The notes below the pieces were generated by a model. It saw only the letters and a program-made list of their open reading frames with translations, was not told where the DNA came from and did no database searches. A program made the translations under genes and the position numbers. A stretch of 34,092 bases of DNA from Tagaea sp. CACIAM 22H2 (GTDB lineage: Bacteria; Pseudomonadota; Alphaproteobacteria; CACIAM-22H2), in the NCBI GenBank assembly GCA_014444615.1, contig PVXE01000046.1:1-34092 (forward strand), written 5' to 3'. Every line of letters begins with the position of its first letter. The stretch's first letter is position 1. Positions 16,097-23,647 of the stretch are shown here, in pieces.

Positions 16097-16846
16097 ATGT
16101 CCAAATCGGTGATCGTAACGGGGGCAAGCCGCGGCATCGGCCGGGCGACGGCGCTGCTGGCGGCGCGCGACGGCTGGGAAGTCTGCGTCAACTACCGCAA
16201 TCATCCGGAAGAAGCCGATGCAATTGTGCGCGATATCGCGCAAACGGGCGGAAAGGCGATCGCGGTACAGGCCGACATGGCCGACGAAAAGGCGATCCTC
16301 GCAATGTTCGCACGCGTCGACCGCGAGTTGGCGCCGCTCGGCGGCCTGGTCAACAACGCCGGCTTCCTGGGCGGCGAAAGCGACATCGAGGCCTTCGATG
16401 CTGCGAAAATGCGCGCGCTGTGGGACATTAACGTAGTCGCCTATTTCATCTGTGCGCGCGAAGCCGTGAAGCGCATGTCGACCAAAAACGGCGGCAAAGG
16501 CGGGGCCATCGTCAACGTCTCGTCGATGTCGGCGGATAGCGGCGGAATCGGACCGCGCATCCACTACGCGACCACCAACGGCGCACGCCGCACGTTCACG
16601 TTCGGACTCGCCAAACAATCGGGGCCGAAGGGAATCCGCGTCAACGGCGTGATGCCCGGTGTCATCGACACGCATTTCAACGATGGTTTCGGCAACGACG
16701 AACGCAACGCCGAACTCGGGCCCAAGATACCGATCGGCCGCGTCGGCGTCGGATCGGATGTCGGCGAAACGATCGCGTGGCTATTGTCCGACCGCGCCGG
16801 CTACGTGAACGGCGCGGTCATTCCCGTCAATGGCGGTTTCTTCTGA
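16097..16846 (+). CDS. SDR family oxidoreductase lacking the catalytic lysine
   Basis: This 249-residue short-chain dehydrogenase has the nucleotide motif TGASRGIG (residues 8-15), NNAG (86-89), the structural Asn112, Ser142/143 and Tyr157. The catalytic Y-x-x-x-K motif reads YATTN, with Asn161 where the Lys should be. The codon is AAC, one base from a Lys codon. The following residues (GARRTFTFGLAKQ) align well with normal relatives (GA..TFT.GLAKE), so the register is certain. The protein may be a low-activity enzyme, use another proton relay, or be non-catalytic. A good ribosome site (AGGAAGGA) precedes the ATG. By position it would oxidise a sugar to the lactone used by the next gene product. 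Confidence 0.88.
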   Translation: MSKSVIVTGASRGIGRATALLAARDGWEVCVNYRNHPEEADAIVRDIAQTGGKAIAVQADMADEKAILAMFARVDRELAPLGGLVNNAGFLGGESDIEAFDAAKMRALWDINVVAYFICAREAVKRMSTKNGGKGGAIVNVSSMSADSGGIGPRIHYATTNGARRTFTFGLAKQSGPKGIRVNGVMPGVIDTHFNDGFGNDERNAELGPKIPIGRVGVGSDVGETIAWLLSDRAGYVNGAVIPVNGGFF

Positions 16847-16854
16847 CCGCCGCC

Positions 16855-17751
16855 ATGACCCAGGTTCCCAAGATTCCCGCGAACGCCGCGCAAGCCGTGC
16901 ATCGCGCCAACGCCGTGACCGGTGAATGCGCGTTCTGGGACGCGCCCAGCGGCTTCGTGTGGTGGATCGATATCCAAGGCCAGCGCGTCCTGGGCTACGC
17001 ACCCGCGACAGGCGAAGAGCGCATCTTCAACATGCCCTCGATGCCCGGCATGCTCGCCGGGCGGCGCAAGGGCGGCATGTTGGTGGGGCTGGAGGACGGC
17101 ATCCACGAACTCGATCCCGTGACGGGATTGGGCGCGCGTCTCGTCGCCGTCGAACCAGACAATCCGCTAACGCGCATCAACGACGGCAAGCCCGATTCCG
17201 CCGGCCGCTTGTGGTTCGGCACGATGGACAAGTCGGGCCGCGCGCAGCCTTTTGGCGCGCTCTACAGGCTCGACGCAGATCTGCGTTTGACGCGCGTGCG
17301 CGAGAACGTCGCCGTGCCCAATGGCATCGCCTTCTCGCCCGATGGCCGACGCATGTATTTCGCCGACAGCGTCACGCACAGGATCGAAGCGATCGACTAC
17401 GATCCTGCGACAGGCGCATTGGGCGCGTCGCACGTTTTCGTCAAATACCCCGATGGACTGATTCCCGACGGCACTTGCGTCGATGCGGATGGCGCGCTGT
17501 GGGTTGCGATCGTCGAGGGCGGACGCATCGAGCGCCGCCTGCCGGACGGCACGCTCGATCGCATCATCGAAGTTCCCGTCTCGCGCCCGACCATGCCCGA
17601 GATCGGCGGGCCGGACGGCGAGACGCTGTTCGTCACCTCGCAGCGCCGCGTGCTGTCGCGCGACAAGCTGTATCGCGAAACGCTGGCCGGCGATCTGCTG
17701 GCCGTGCGTATCGGTCAGCGCGCACCCGCCCCGCATCGTGTCGCGTTTTAG
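16855..17751 (+). CDS. SMP-30/gluconolactonase family lactonase
   Basis: This 298-residue six-bladed beta-propeller lactonase hydrolyses aldonolactones to aldonic acids in the cytoplasm. The divalent-metal ligands of the family are present: Glu24 in GECAFWD, Asn156 in VPNGIAFS and Asp205 in IPDGTCVD, with Asn109 and Asp110 in the substrate loop RINDGK. I chose ATG 16855 (eight bases after the upstream stop) because the longer open frame begins inside the SDR gene and adds 26 residues with no match to the family. Lactonase next to sugar dehydrogenases and an acid-sugar dehydratase is the standard non-phosphorylating oxidative arrangement. Confidence 0.9.
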   Translation: MTQVPKIPANAAQAVHRANAVTGECAFWDAPSGFVWWIDIQGQRVLGYAPATGEERIFNMPSMPGMLAGRRKGGMLVGLEDGIHELDPVTGLGARLVAVEPDNPLTRINDGKPDSAGRLWFGTMDKSGRAQPFGALYRLDADLRLTRVRENVAVPNGIAFSPDGRRMYFADSVTHRIEAIDYDPATGALGASHVFVKYPDGLIPDGTCVDADGALWVAIVEGGRIERRLPDGTLDRIIEVPVSRPTMPEIGGPDGETLFVTSQRRVLSRDKLYRETLAGDLLAVRIGQRAPAPHRVAF

Positions 17752-17763
17752 GATCATCGCCGC

Positions 17764-18570
17764 ATGACGTCTTCACTCTTTTCCATGCACGGCCGCAAAT
17801 GCCTGATCACAGGCGCCAGCCTGTCGATCGGGAGGGCCATCGCACTGGGCTTCGCCGAACATGGCGCGGACATCGCCGTGCATCACGCCGCCGAAGCCGA
17901 TAGGGCGTTCGGCTTCCCCGATGCGGCCAAAGACACGGTGACGCAAATCCGCGCGCTGGGCCGTGAAGCCCACGCGATCGAATCCGATCTCGCCAAACCG
18001 GGCGGACCGAAACGCGCTTTCGACGGCGCGGTCGCGGCACTCGGCCGGATCGACGTCGTCGTCGTTTGCGCTTCGGTCCAAATGCGCGAGGAGTTCAGCG
18101 CGATCTCGGCCGCCGAGCTCGAACGGCAGACGCGGATCAATTTCGACGCGACGATCGAATTGCTCGGCCTCGCCATTCCGCCGATGCGCGCGCGTAAATG
18201 GGGCCGCGTGCTGACCATCGGCAGCATCAATCAAGTCCGGCCCGAGCCTAACTTGGCCGTCTATGCCGCACTGAAAGCGGCGCAAGCCAATCTCGCCATA
18301 AATCTCGCCGCGCAATGCGGACGCGACGGCGTGCTGGTCAACAATCTCGCCCCCGGCTTGGTCGAGACCGAGCGTAATCGCTGGCGGCGCAAGGACGCAG
18401 CCGAGTGGCGCGACATTCAAAAGAAAGCGGCGCCACTGCTCGGCCGCGCCGCGCGACCCGAAGAGATGGTGGGGGCGGCGTTGCTGCTGTGCTCGGACGC
18501 GGGCAGCTACATCACCGGCGCCGATTTGCCGGTCGCGGGCGGCGCGCAATTGCCCGGCGCCTATAACTGA
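17764..18570 (+). CDS. SDR family oxidoreductase
   Basis: This 268-residue short-chain dehydrogenase keeps the catalytic set Asn126, Ser154, Tyr167 and Lys171 (YAALK). The nucleotide motif is TGASLSIG (residues 16-23), with Ser in place of the usual second Gly, and the NNAG motif is replaced by VCAS (101-104). Both changes occur in regions that shape the cofactor pocket. The C-terminal GADLPVAGG block is normal. It lies between the lactonase and dehydratase genes, so it could oxidise the sugar in place of the lysine-deficient SDR, or oxidise a 2-keto-3-deoxy acid as in the L-fucose pathway. The choice between these is inference. Confidence 0.87.
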   Translation: MTSSLFSMHGRKCLITGASLSIGRAIALGFAEHGADIAVHHAAEADRAFGFPDAAKDTVTQIRALGREAHAIESDLAKPGGPKRAFDGAVAALGRIDVVVVCASVQMREEFSAISAAELERQTRINFDATIELLGLAIPPMRARKWGRVLTIGSINQVRPEPNLAVYAALKAAQANLAINLAAQCGRDGVLVNNLAPGLVETERNRWRRKDAAEWRDIQKKAAPLLGRAARPEEMVGAALLLCSDAGSYITGADLPVAGGAQLPGAYN

Positions 18571-18583
18571 CGGAGACGACGCC

Positions 18584-19714
18584 ATGGCGATCGCATCGAT
18601 CGAGGTTTCGCTGCTCGAAGCGGGTTACCTGAACTCGGCGATATTCCAGCAGAAGCTGGCGACGCCGATGTCGCCCTTTCCCGAATTCGCCGCACGGCGC
18701 AGCGTATGGATGTGGCCGCCGCAGAAGGTCATCACCCGCATCACCGACACGCAAGGCCGTGTGGGCATATCGATGACGAATGGCGGTGCGGTCGTCGCGA
18801 CGATCATACGCGACCAGTTCGCGCGCCTGCTAACGGGGCGCGACGAAACCAAGATCGACGAGAACTGGGAACTCGCCTTCCGCTCGATCCTACCCTTCGA
18901 CCGCTCGGGCTTCGCGATGATGGCGGTTTCCGCCGTCGATATCGCGCTGTGGGATCTGCGCGCCAAGCGGGAGGGCCGCGATATTGCCGAGATGGTCGGC
19001 GGTCGCCGCGCGGTGGCGCTGCCCGCCTATACGACGACGCTCGCGCCCGAGCGCTACGCCACGAGCCCGTTTTTCGGCATCAAGATCCCGATGGTCGCGG
19101 GCCCCAGCGACGGCGAAACGGGCGTGGCGGAGAACGTCGATATCATCCGGCGCGCGCGCGAAGCCGCAGGGCCGGACCGCGACGTGATGCTCGACGCGTT
19201 CATGGGTTGGGATGTCGATTACACGCTGCGCATGGTCGAAGCGCTCGCCCCCTATCGCGTGCGCTGGTTCGAAGATCCGCTGCCGCCCACCGATATCGGC
19301 GCCTATGTGCGCCTCAAACGCGAAGCGGGGAACGCGATCACGCTGGCGCTGGGCAATTTTTGCTTCAGCCTGTGGGATTGCCGCGCGCTGATCGAAGTGG
19401 GCGTCGTGTCGATCTTGCAGCCCGATATCGCCTGGTGCGGCGGCGTCACCGAAGCACTGCGCATCGATCAGGATGCGCGCAAGGCGGGCTTGCCGATCAT
19501 CTTTCACAACACCTCCGAACAGCCCTGGGCGCTGTCGCTCAGCCAAGCGCTCGATACGGTGAAGGAAGTGGAGTATGTCGATCGCGATCCGGGATCGATG
19601 CTGCACGAGATGTTCCAAGGCTCGACCGGCGTGATCGACGGCATGGTGCGGACGGGCAAAACGGTCGGCAATGTCCTGTCGCAGCGCGTGAGTGACGCGC
19701 TGGTGAAATTCTGA
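18584..19714 (+). CDS. Enolase-superfamily acid-sugar dehydratase, L-rhamnonate dehydratase-like
   Basis: This 376-residue protein has the capping plus (beta/alpha)7-beta barrel layout of the mandelate racemase group. Active-site residues in order are Lys167 (IKIPM, single Lys as in rhamnonate dehydratases), metal ligands Asp204 and Glu230, Asn258 at the third ligand position, Asp281 (LQPDIAWCGG) and general-base His308 (FHNTS). The KIPMV.GP.DG and QPD..WCGG.TE blocks are those of RhmD-type enzymes, which dehydrate an aldonate to a 2-keto-3-deoxy acid. Asn as third ligand is unusual for RhmD but known in glucarate dehydratase. GGAGACGAC precedes the ATG. It probably acts on the acid released by the SMP-30 lactonase. 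Confidence 0.87.
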   Translation: MAIASIEVSLLEAGYLNSAIFQQKLATPMSPFPEFAARRSVWMWPPQKVITRITDTQGRVGISMTNGGAVVATIIRDQFARLLTGRDETKIDENWELAFRSILPFDRSGFAMMAVSAVDIALWDLRAKREGRDIAEMVGGRRAVALPAYTTTLAPERYATSPFFGIKIPMVAGPSDGETGVAENVDIIRRAREAAGPDRDVMLDAFMGWDVDYTLRMVEALAPYRVRWFEDPLPPTDIGAYVRLKREAGNAITLALGNFCFSLWDCRALIEVGVVSILQPDIAWCGGVTEALRIDQDARKAGLPIIFHNTSEQPWALSLSQALDTVKEVEYVDRDPGSMLHEMFQGSTGVIDGMVRTGKTVGNVLSQRVSDALVKF

Positions 19715-19715
19715 C

Positions 19716-20630
19716 ATGGGTGCGGCGCGCGAATACAAGCTGATCGATGGTCACCATCATCTATGGGACCTCGCGCGTCTGCCTTACGCGTGGCTGCGGC
19801 CGGAAGCCCCACCCCGCCCCTTCGGCGACCACACCGCGATCAAGCAGAATTTTCTGCCGGCGGATTATCGCATGGCGACCGAAAGTCTCGACATCGCCGC
19901 CAGCGTGCATGTCGAGGCGATGCCGGGGGCGGCCGATCCGGCGGCGGAATCTGCATGGCTCGACGCGATCCGGCCCGGCGATGGAATCGTGGCGGCCAGC
20001 ATCGCGCATATCGATCCGCAATCGCCCGATCTTGATGCAGCACTCGACGCCCTGGCTCGCCATGAATCGGTGCGCGGCATTCGCACCGGGATCGCCTTCC
20101 GCGCGAATTCGCCGTGGCGCTTCGCCAGCGCCGCCGGACTCGCGCGCGCCGATGCGTTTCGGCGCGGCATCGCGCGGATCGCCGCACGCGACCACATCGT
20201 GGAAATGATTCTGCTGCCCGAACAGATCGTGGAACTCGTCGAACTGGCCGACGCCCATCCGCATACGCCGTTCGTAATCAATCACATGGCGACATTGGAA
20301 CCCGGCTTCGAAGATGTTTGGCGCGAAGGCGTGCGCGAGGCGGCCAAGCGATCCAATATCCACATGAAGCTCTCGGGGATGTGGACGATCGCGCGCGATT
20401 GGAACGAGACGGCGATCCGTGCGCCCGTACGCTTCGTCGTAGAGGCATTTGGCGCGTCGCGCTGCCTGTGGGGCAGCAATCTGCCGATCGAAGGCTTGAT
20501 GTGCGGCGCGGCACGCCAAATCGAAATGCTGCACCGCGTTCTCGCCGATCTGCCGATCCCGGACCGCGCCGCGATCTTCGGCGGCACAGCCGAAAGACTT
20601 TATCGGATCGGCGGTGCCGCCCGTTCTTGA
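19716..20630 (+). CDS. Amidohydrolase family 2 protein, lactonase-like (COG3618 type)
   Basis: This 304-residue TIM-barrel hydrolase starts with the metal motif DGHHHLWD (residues 11-18), continues with a VINHM strand carrying a metal-site His, and ends with WGSNLPIEG, the variant of the C-terminal loop typical of this subgroup. Characterised relatives include L-fuconolactonase and other sugar-lactone hydrolases, and 2-pyrone-4,6-dicarboxylate lactonase. The gene starts one base after the dehydratase stop. A second lactonase of another fold is already in the same operon, so it may act on a different lactone or anomer. A paralogue is encoded at 33088-33915. Confidence 0.85.
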   Translation: MGAAREYKLIDGHHHLWDLARLPYAWLRPEAPPRPFGDHTAIKQNFLPADYRMATESLDIAASVHVEAMPGAADPAAESAWLDAIRPGDGIVAASIAHIDPQSPDLDAALDALARHESVRGIRTGIAFRANSPWRFASAAGLARADAFRRGIARIAARDHIVEMILLPEQIVELVELADAHPHTPFVINHMATLEPGFEDVWREGVREAAKRSNIHMKLSGMWTIARDWNETAIRAPVRFVVEAFGASRCLWGSNLPIEGLMCGAARQIEMLHRVLADLPIPDRAAIFGGTAERLYRIGGAARS

Positions 20631-20683
20631 CGTTGTCGAAGTCGATCCCGATACTCGGAAAAAATCAAAAGGGGAGGAATACA

Positions 20684-21646
20684 ATGAGAAGACTCGCCGC
20701 AGCACTCTATGCCGGCATCGTCGGCGCCGCATTCGCATTCGTCACGCCCGCCGCAGCGGCCTGGCCCGAAAAGCCGATCCGCATCATCGTTCCATTCGGC
20801 CCCGGCGGCACCACCGACATTCTCGCGCGCACGCTGCAGAAGGTGCTGGACGAAAAGAAACTCGTCTCGCAACCGGTCGCGATCCAGAACGTCGGCGGGC
20901 ATTTCTCGGTCGGCGCGCGCCAAGTGATGACGGCCGCACCCGACGGCTACACGTTTCTCGCCATCCATCTTGCTTTGTTGTCGGGCGAAGTGGTCGATCC
21001 CGCGCGCGGCGTTTCCTATCGTAATTTCGAGCCCGTCGCGCTGACCGGCGGCTTCTGCTTCCACCCGATCGTGCGCGGCGACTCACGCTTCCAAACGCTG
21101 AAGGACTTGCTGGAAGCGGCGAAGGCGCAACCGAACACGATCGTCACCGGGGTCAATATCGGTGCACTCAACCACATGATGGCGCTGTTCATGGAACAGG
21201 GCTTCCCGGGCGCCAAATTCCGCTACGCCCAGATCGGCGGCGGCGGCGAGAATTTCGCGGCGTTGATGGGCGGGCACACGCAACTGACGGTGCTGTCGAG
21301 CTCCGAGTATCAGACCTACAAGGCCAATGGCATTCGCGCCTTGGCCTATTCCGGTCCGGAACGCTTGACGCTCGAGCCGACCATCCCGACCGCGCGCGAG
21401 CTCGGCCTTGGTTTCGACTATTGCGCCGAGAATTTCTGGTTCGCGCCCAAGGGCACGCCGAAGGAAGCGATCGACGGCATGGCGAACGCCTTGCAGAAGG
21501 CGAACGAAACGCCGGAATTGAAGGACTTCTTCGCGAAGCAGGCCCAGACGGGGCAGTTCCTGCGCGGCGCGGAATTCGCCAAGCGTCTCGACGACGTGTT
21601 CAAGGCGATCGAGCCGATCGCCAAGACCGCCGCCCCGCCGCGCTGA
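20684..21646 (+). CDS. tctC: TTT importer periplasmic binding protein (TctC/Bug family)
   Basis: This 320-residue protein has a signal peptide (MRRLAAALYAG then an Ala-rich core, cleavage near AAA-W) and the Bug-family start WPEKPIRIIVPFGPGG, followed by the typical TDILAR helix and AAPDGYTFL block. Bug proteins bind carboxylates in the periplasm with an extended Asp-pocket. The start at 20684 is supported by a strong GGGGAGGAA ribosome site; the longer open frame runs back into the amidohydrolase gene. It is followed by tctB and tctA, so the whole importer is present. The ligand is probably a carboxylic or sugar acid (inference). Confidence 0.92.
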   Translation: MRRLAAALYAGIVGAAFAFVTPAAAAWPEKPIRIIVPFGPGGTTDILARTLQKVLDEKKLVSQPVAIQNVGGHFSVGARQVMTAAPDGYTFLAIHLALLSGEVVDPARGVSYRNFEPVALTGGFCFHPIVRGDSRFQTLKDLLEAAKAQPNTIVTGVNIGALNHMMALFMEQGFPGAKFRYAQIGGGGENFAALMGGHTQLTVLSSSEYQTYKANGIRALAYSGPERLTLEPTIPTARELGLGFDYCAENFWFAPKGTPKEAIDGMANALQKANETPELKDFFAKQAQTGQFLRGAEFAKRLDDVFKAIEPIAKTAAPPR

Positions 21647-21656
21647 CGGAAACGCC

Positions 21657-22169
21657 TTGTCCGTCAACGAAGACTCGCCGAAGGACCGGCGCAACGACGC
21701 GATCGCGGGGGCAGCCATCCTCGCGATCGCGATCGTCTTCGGTGCGGCCGCGTTGCGCGAACCGCCCGCCCATTACGATCCGCTGGGGCCGGGCACCGTG
21801 CCGCTAGCGGTATCGATCGCCCTGGGCATTTTCGGCGCGATCCTGCTGATCCGCACGTTGCTGGGCCTTAAAGTCGGCCAAGCCGCGCAAAGCGTTATTT
21901 CCGGCCTTTCGCTCGACGATCCGGAAGTCGATTACAAGCTGCGACCGGGCCTCGCCGCCTTCACCTACGCCGCAACGGCCGCCTATGTCGGCGCGATCGC
22001 GCTGGGCGTGCCGTTCGTGCTGTCCACCTTCGTCTTCCTCGCCGTCGTCGGCGTGGCGATGGCGCGTTTGCGCCGGCCGCTGATGTGGTGGGTGATCGCC
22101 GCGGCCGGCGCCGGCACCTATGTGATCCATCTGCTGTTCGTCAAAATCCTGATGGTGTCGCTGCCGTGA
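21657..22169 (+). CDS. tctB: TTT importer small membrane subunit TctB
   Basis: This 170-residue protein has about four hydrophobic segments in the arrangement of TctB proteins: one near residues 15-35, one near 48-65 and two close together in the C-terminal half. It begins with TTG ten bases after the tctC stop. No other start lies in a suitable place. Its stop overlaps the GTG start of tctA. It forms the membrane complex with TctA. Confidence 0.85.
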   Translation: MSVNEDSPKDRRNDAIAGAAILAIAIVFGAAALREPPAHYDPLGPGTVPLAVSIALGIFGAILLIRTLLGLKVGQAAQSVISGLSLDDPEVDYKLRPGLAAFTYAATAAYVGAIALGVPFVLSTFVFLAVVGVAMARLRRPLMWWVIAAAGAGTYVIHLLFVKILMVSLP

Positions 22170-23647
22170 CGCTGATCGACGCGTTCCTCCATCTGCTGTC
22201 GCCCGGGCCGATGATGATCATGTTCATCGGTGTGACCATCGGCATCGCGGTCGGCGTCATGCCCGGCATCACCGCCGGCATGTTGATGGCGCTGACCTTG
22301 CCCTTCACCTATTCGATGGCGCCGGTCGATGCGATCATCCTGCTGATCTCGATGTTCGTCGGCGGCATTTCGGGCGGTCTCGTGACCGCCACGCTAATGC
22401 GCATTCCGGGCGAACCGAACGCCGTGATGACCACGCTGGACGGTTATCCGCTCGCCAAAAAGGGCTATCCGGGCCGTGCGCTCGGCTTGGGCAATTCGGG
22501 CTCGATCGTCGGCGGCTTCGTCGGCTGGATTTTCCTGGTAACGCTGACGCGGCCCATCGCCGACATCGCCGTGCTGCTGGGCCCGTGGGAGAATTTCGCC
22601 CTGGTCCTCACGGCGCTGGTGCTCGTTTCCTCGCTCAGCCGCGGCTCGTTCCTCAAAGGTATGATTTCGGCGCTGCTCGGCGTGCTTGTCGCGATGCCGG
22701 GCGTCGATCAGACTTCCGGCCTCGTGCGGCTGACCTTCGGCGCCGATGCGTTGACTAACGGCTTCCAGCTTCTGCCCGTCGTGATCGGTCTGTTCGCGCT
22801 GTCGCAGTTGATCGCCGACACGATCCATGTCGAGCAGAGCACCGATCATATCAAAGCCTCGATGCGCGGCGTGATGATCGGCCTGCGCGACTATGTCGTG
22901 CATGGCTGGAACATGATCCGTTCGGCGCTGATCGGCGTGTGGATCGGCATCCATCCGGGCGTGGGCGCCACGGTGTCGGCGATCGTCGCCTATACGGTCG
23001 CCAAGAACGTGTCGAAGAAGCCCGAGGAATTTGGCCAAGGCAGCGAGGAAGCCATCGTCGCCGCCGAAACCGCCAACAACGCCACGACCGGCGGCACGCT
23101 GATCCCGCTGCTGGCGCTGGGCATTCCCGGCGGAATCGCCGACGCGATCCTGCTGGCCGCCCTGGTCATGCACAATCTGCGGCCCGGCCCCCTGCTGGCG
23201 ACGACGAACCCCGAGATCGTTAACACGATCATGGCGACGCATCTGGCCGCGCATGTCGTGATGTTCGCGCTGATGACGGCCGGCGTGCTGCTGTTCGCGC
23301 GGTTGATGCTGGTCCCGCGCGCCATTCTGTTCCCGCTGGTGCTGGTGTTCTGCATCGTCGGCGCCTATTCGGTCGACGGACAGATTTCCGACGTGTGGAT
23401 CATGTTGATCTTTGGCATCGTCGGCTTGGTGATGGAACTCGCTCGCTTCCCGATGGCGCCGTTCGTCATCGGATTTGTGCTGGCGCCGATGGCCGAAGGC
23501 AAGCTGCGCTCCGCATTGATGATCTCCGACGGCTCGATGCTGCCGCTGTTCACGCGGCCGGGCTCGCTCGCCTTGCTTGCGGTGGCGGCGATCTGCTTCG
23601 TCTGGCCGTTCTGGCGCGAATGGCGCGCCCGGCGGGCGAAGACCTAA
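22166..23647 (+). CDS. tctA: TTT importer large membrane subunit TctA
   Basis: This 493-residue membrane protein has about 11-12 transmembrane helices and the two conserved TctA signatures: an early GVMPGITAGM.MAL..PFTY block near residues 30-52 and a central ...TANNATTGGTLIPLLALGIPG-type block near 310-340. It forms the ion-driven carboxylate channel. The GTG start at 22166 gives a four-base overlap with tctB. The stop codon shares bases with the stop of the convergent minus-strand gene, so there is no terminator between them. Confidence 0.93.
   Translation: MTLIDAFLHLLSPGPMMIMFIGVTIGIAVGVMPGITAGMLMALTLPFTYSMAPVDAIILLISMFVGGISGGLVTATLMRIPGEPNAVMTTLDGYPLAKKGYPGRALGLGNSGSIVGGFVGWIFLVTLTRPIADIAVLLGPWENFALVLTALVLVSSLSRGSFLKGMISALLGVLVAMPGVDQTSGLVRLTFGADALTNGFQLLPVVIGLFALSQLIADTIHVEQSTDHIKASMRGVMIGLRDYVVHGWNMIRSALIGVWIGIHPGVGATVSAIVAYTVAKNVSKKPEEFGQGSEEAIVAAETANNATTGGTLIPLLALGIPGGIADAILLAALVMHNLRPGPLLATTNPEIVNTIMATHLAAHVVMFALMTAGVLLFARLMLVPRAILFPLVLVFCIVGAYSVDGQISDVWIMLIFGIVGLVMELARFPMAPFVIGFVLAPMAEGKLRSALMISDGSMLPLFTRPGSLALLAVAAICFVWPFWREWRARRAKT

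Noticed and set aside
16777..16854. Longer start for the SMP-30 lactonase
   Set aside because: The extra 26 residues overlap the SDR gene and do not fit the family N-terminus.
20114..20683. Longer start for the TctC open frame
   Set aside because: It reads through the amidohydrolase gene in another frame. The real start has a GGGGAGGAA ribosome site and a signal peptide.
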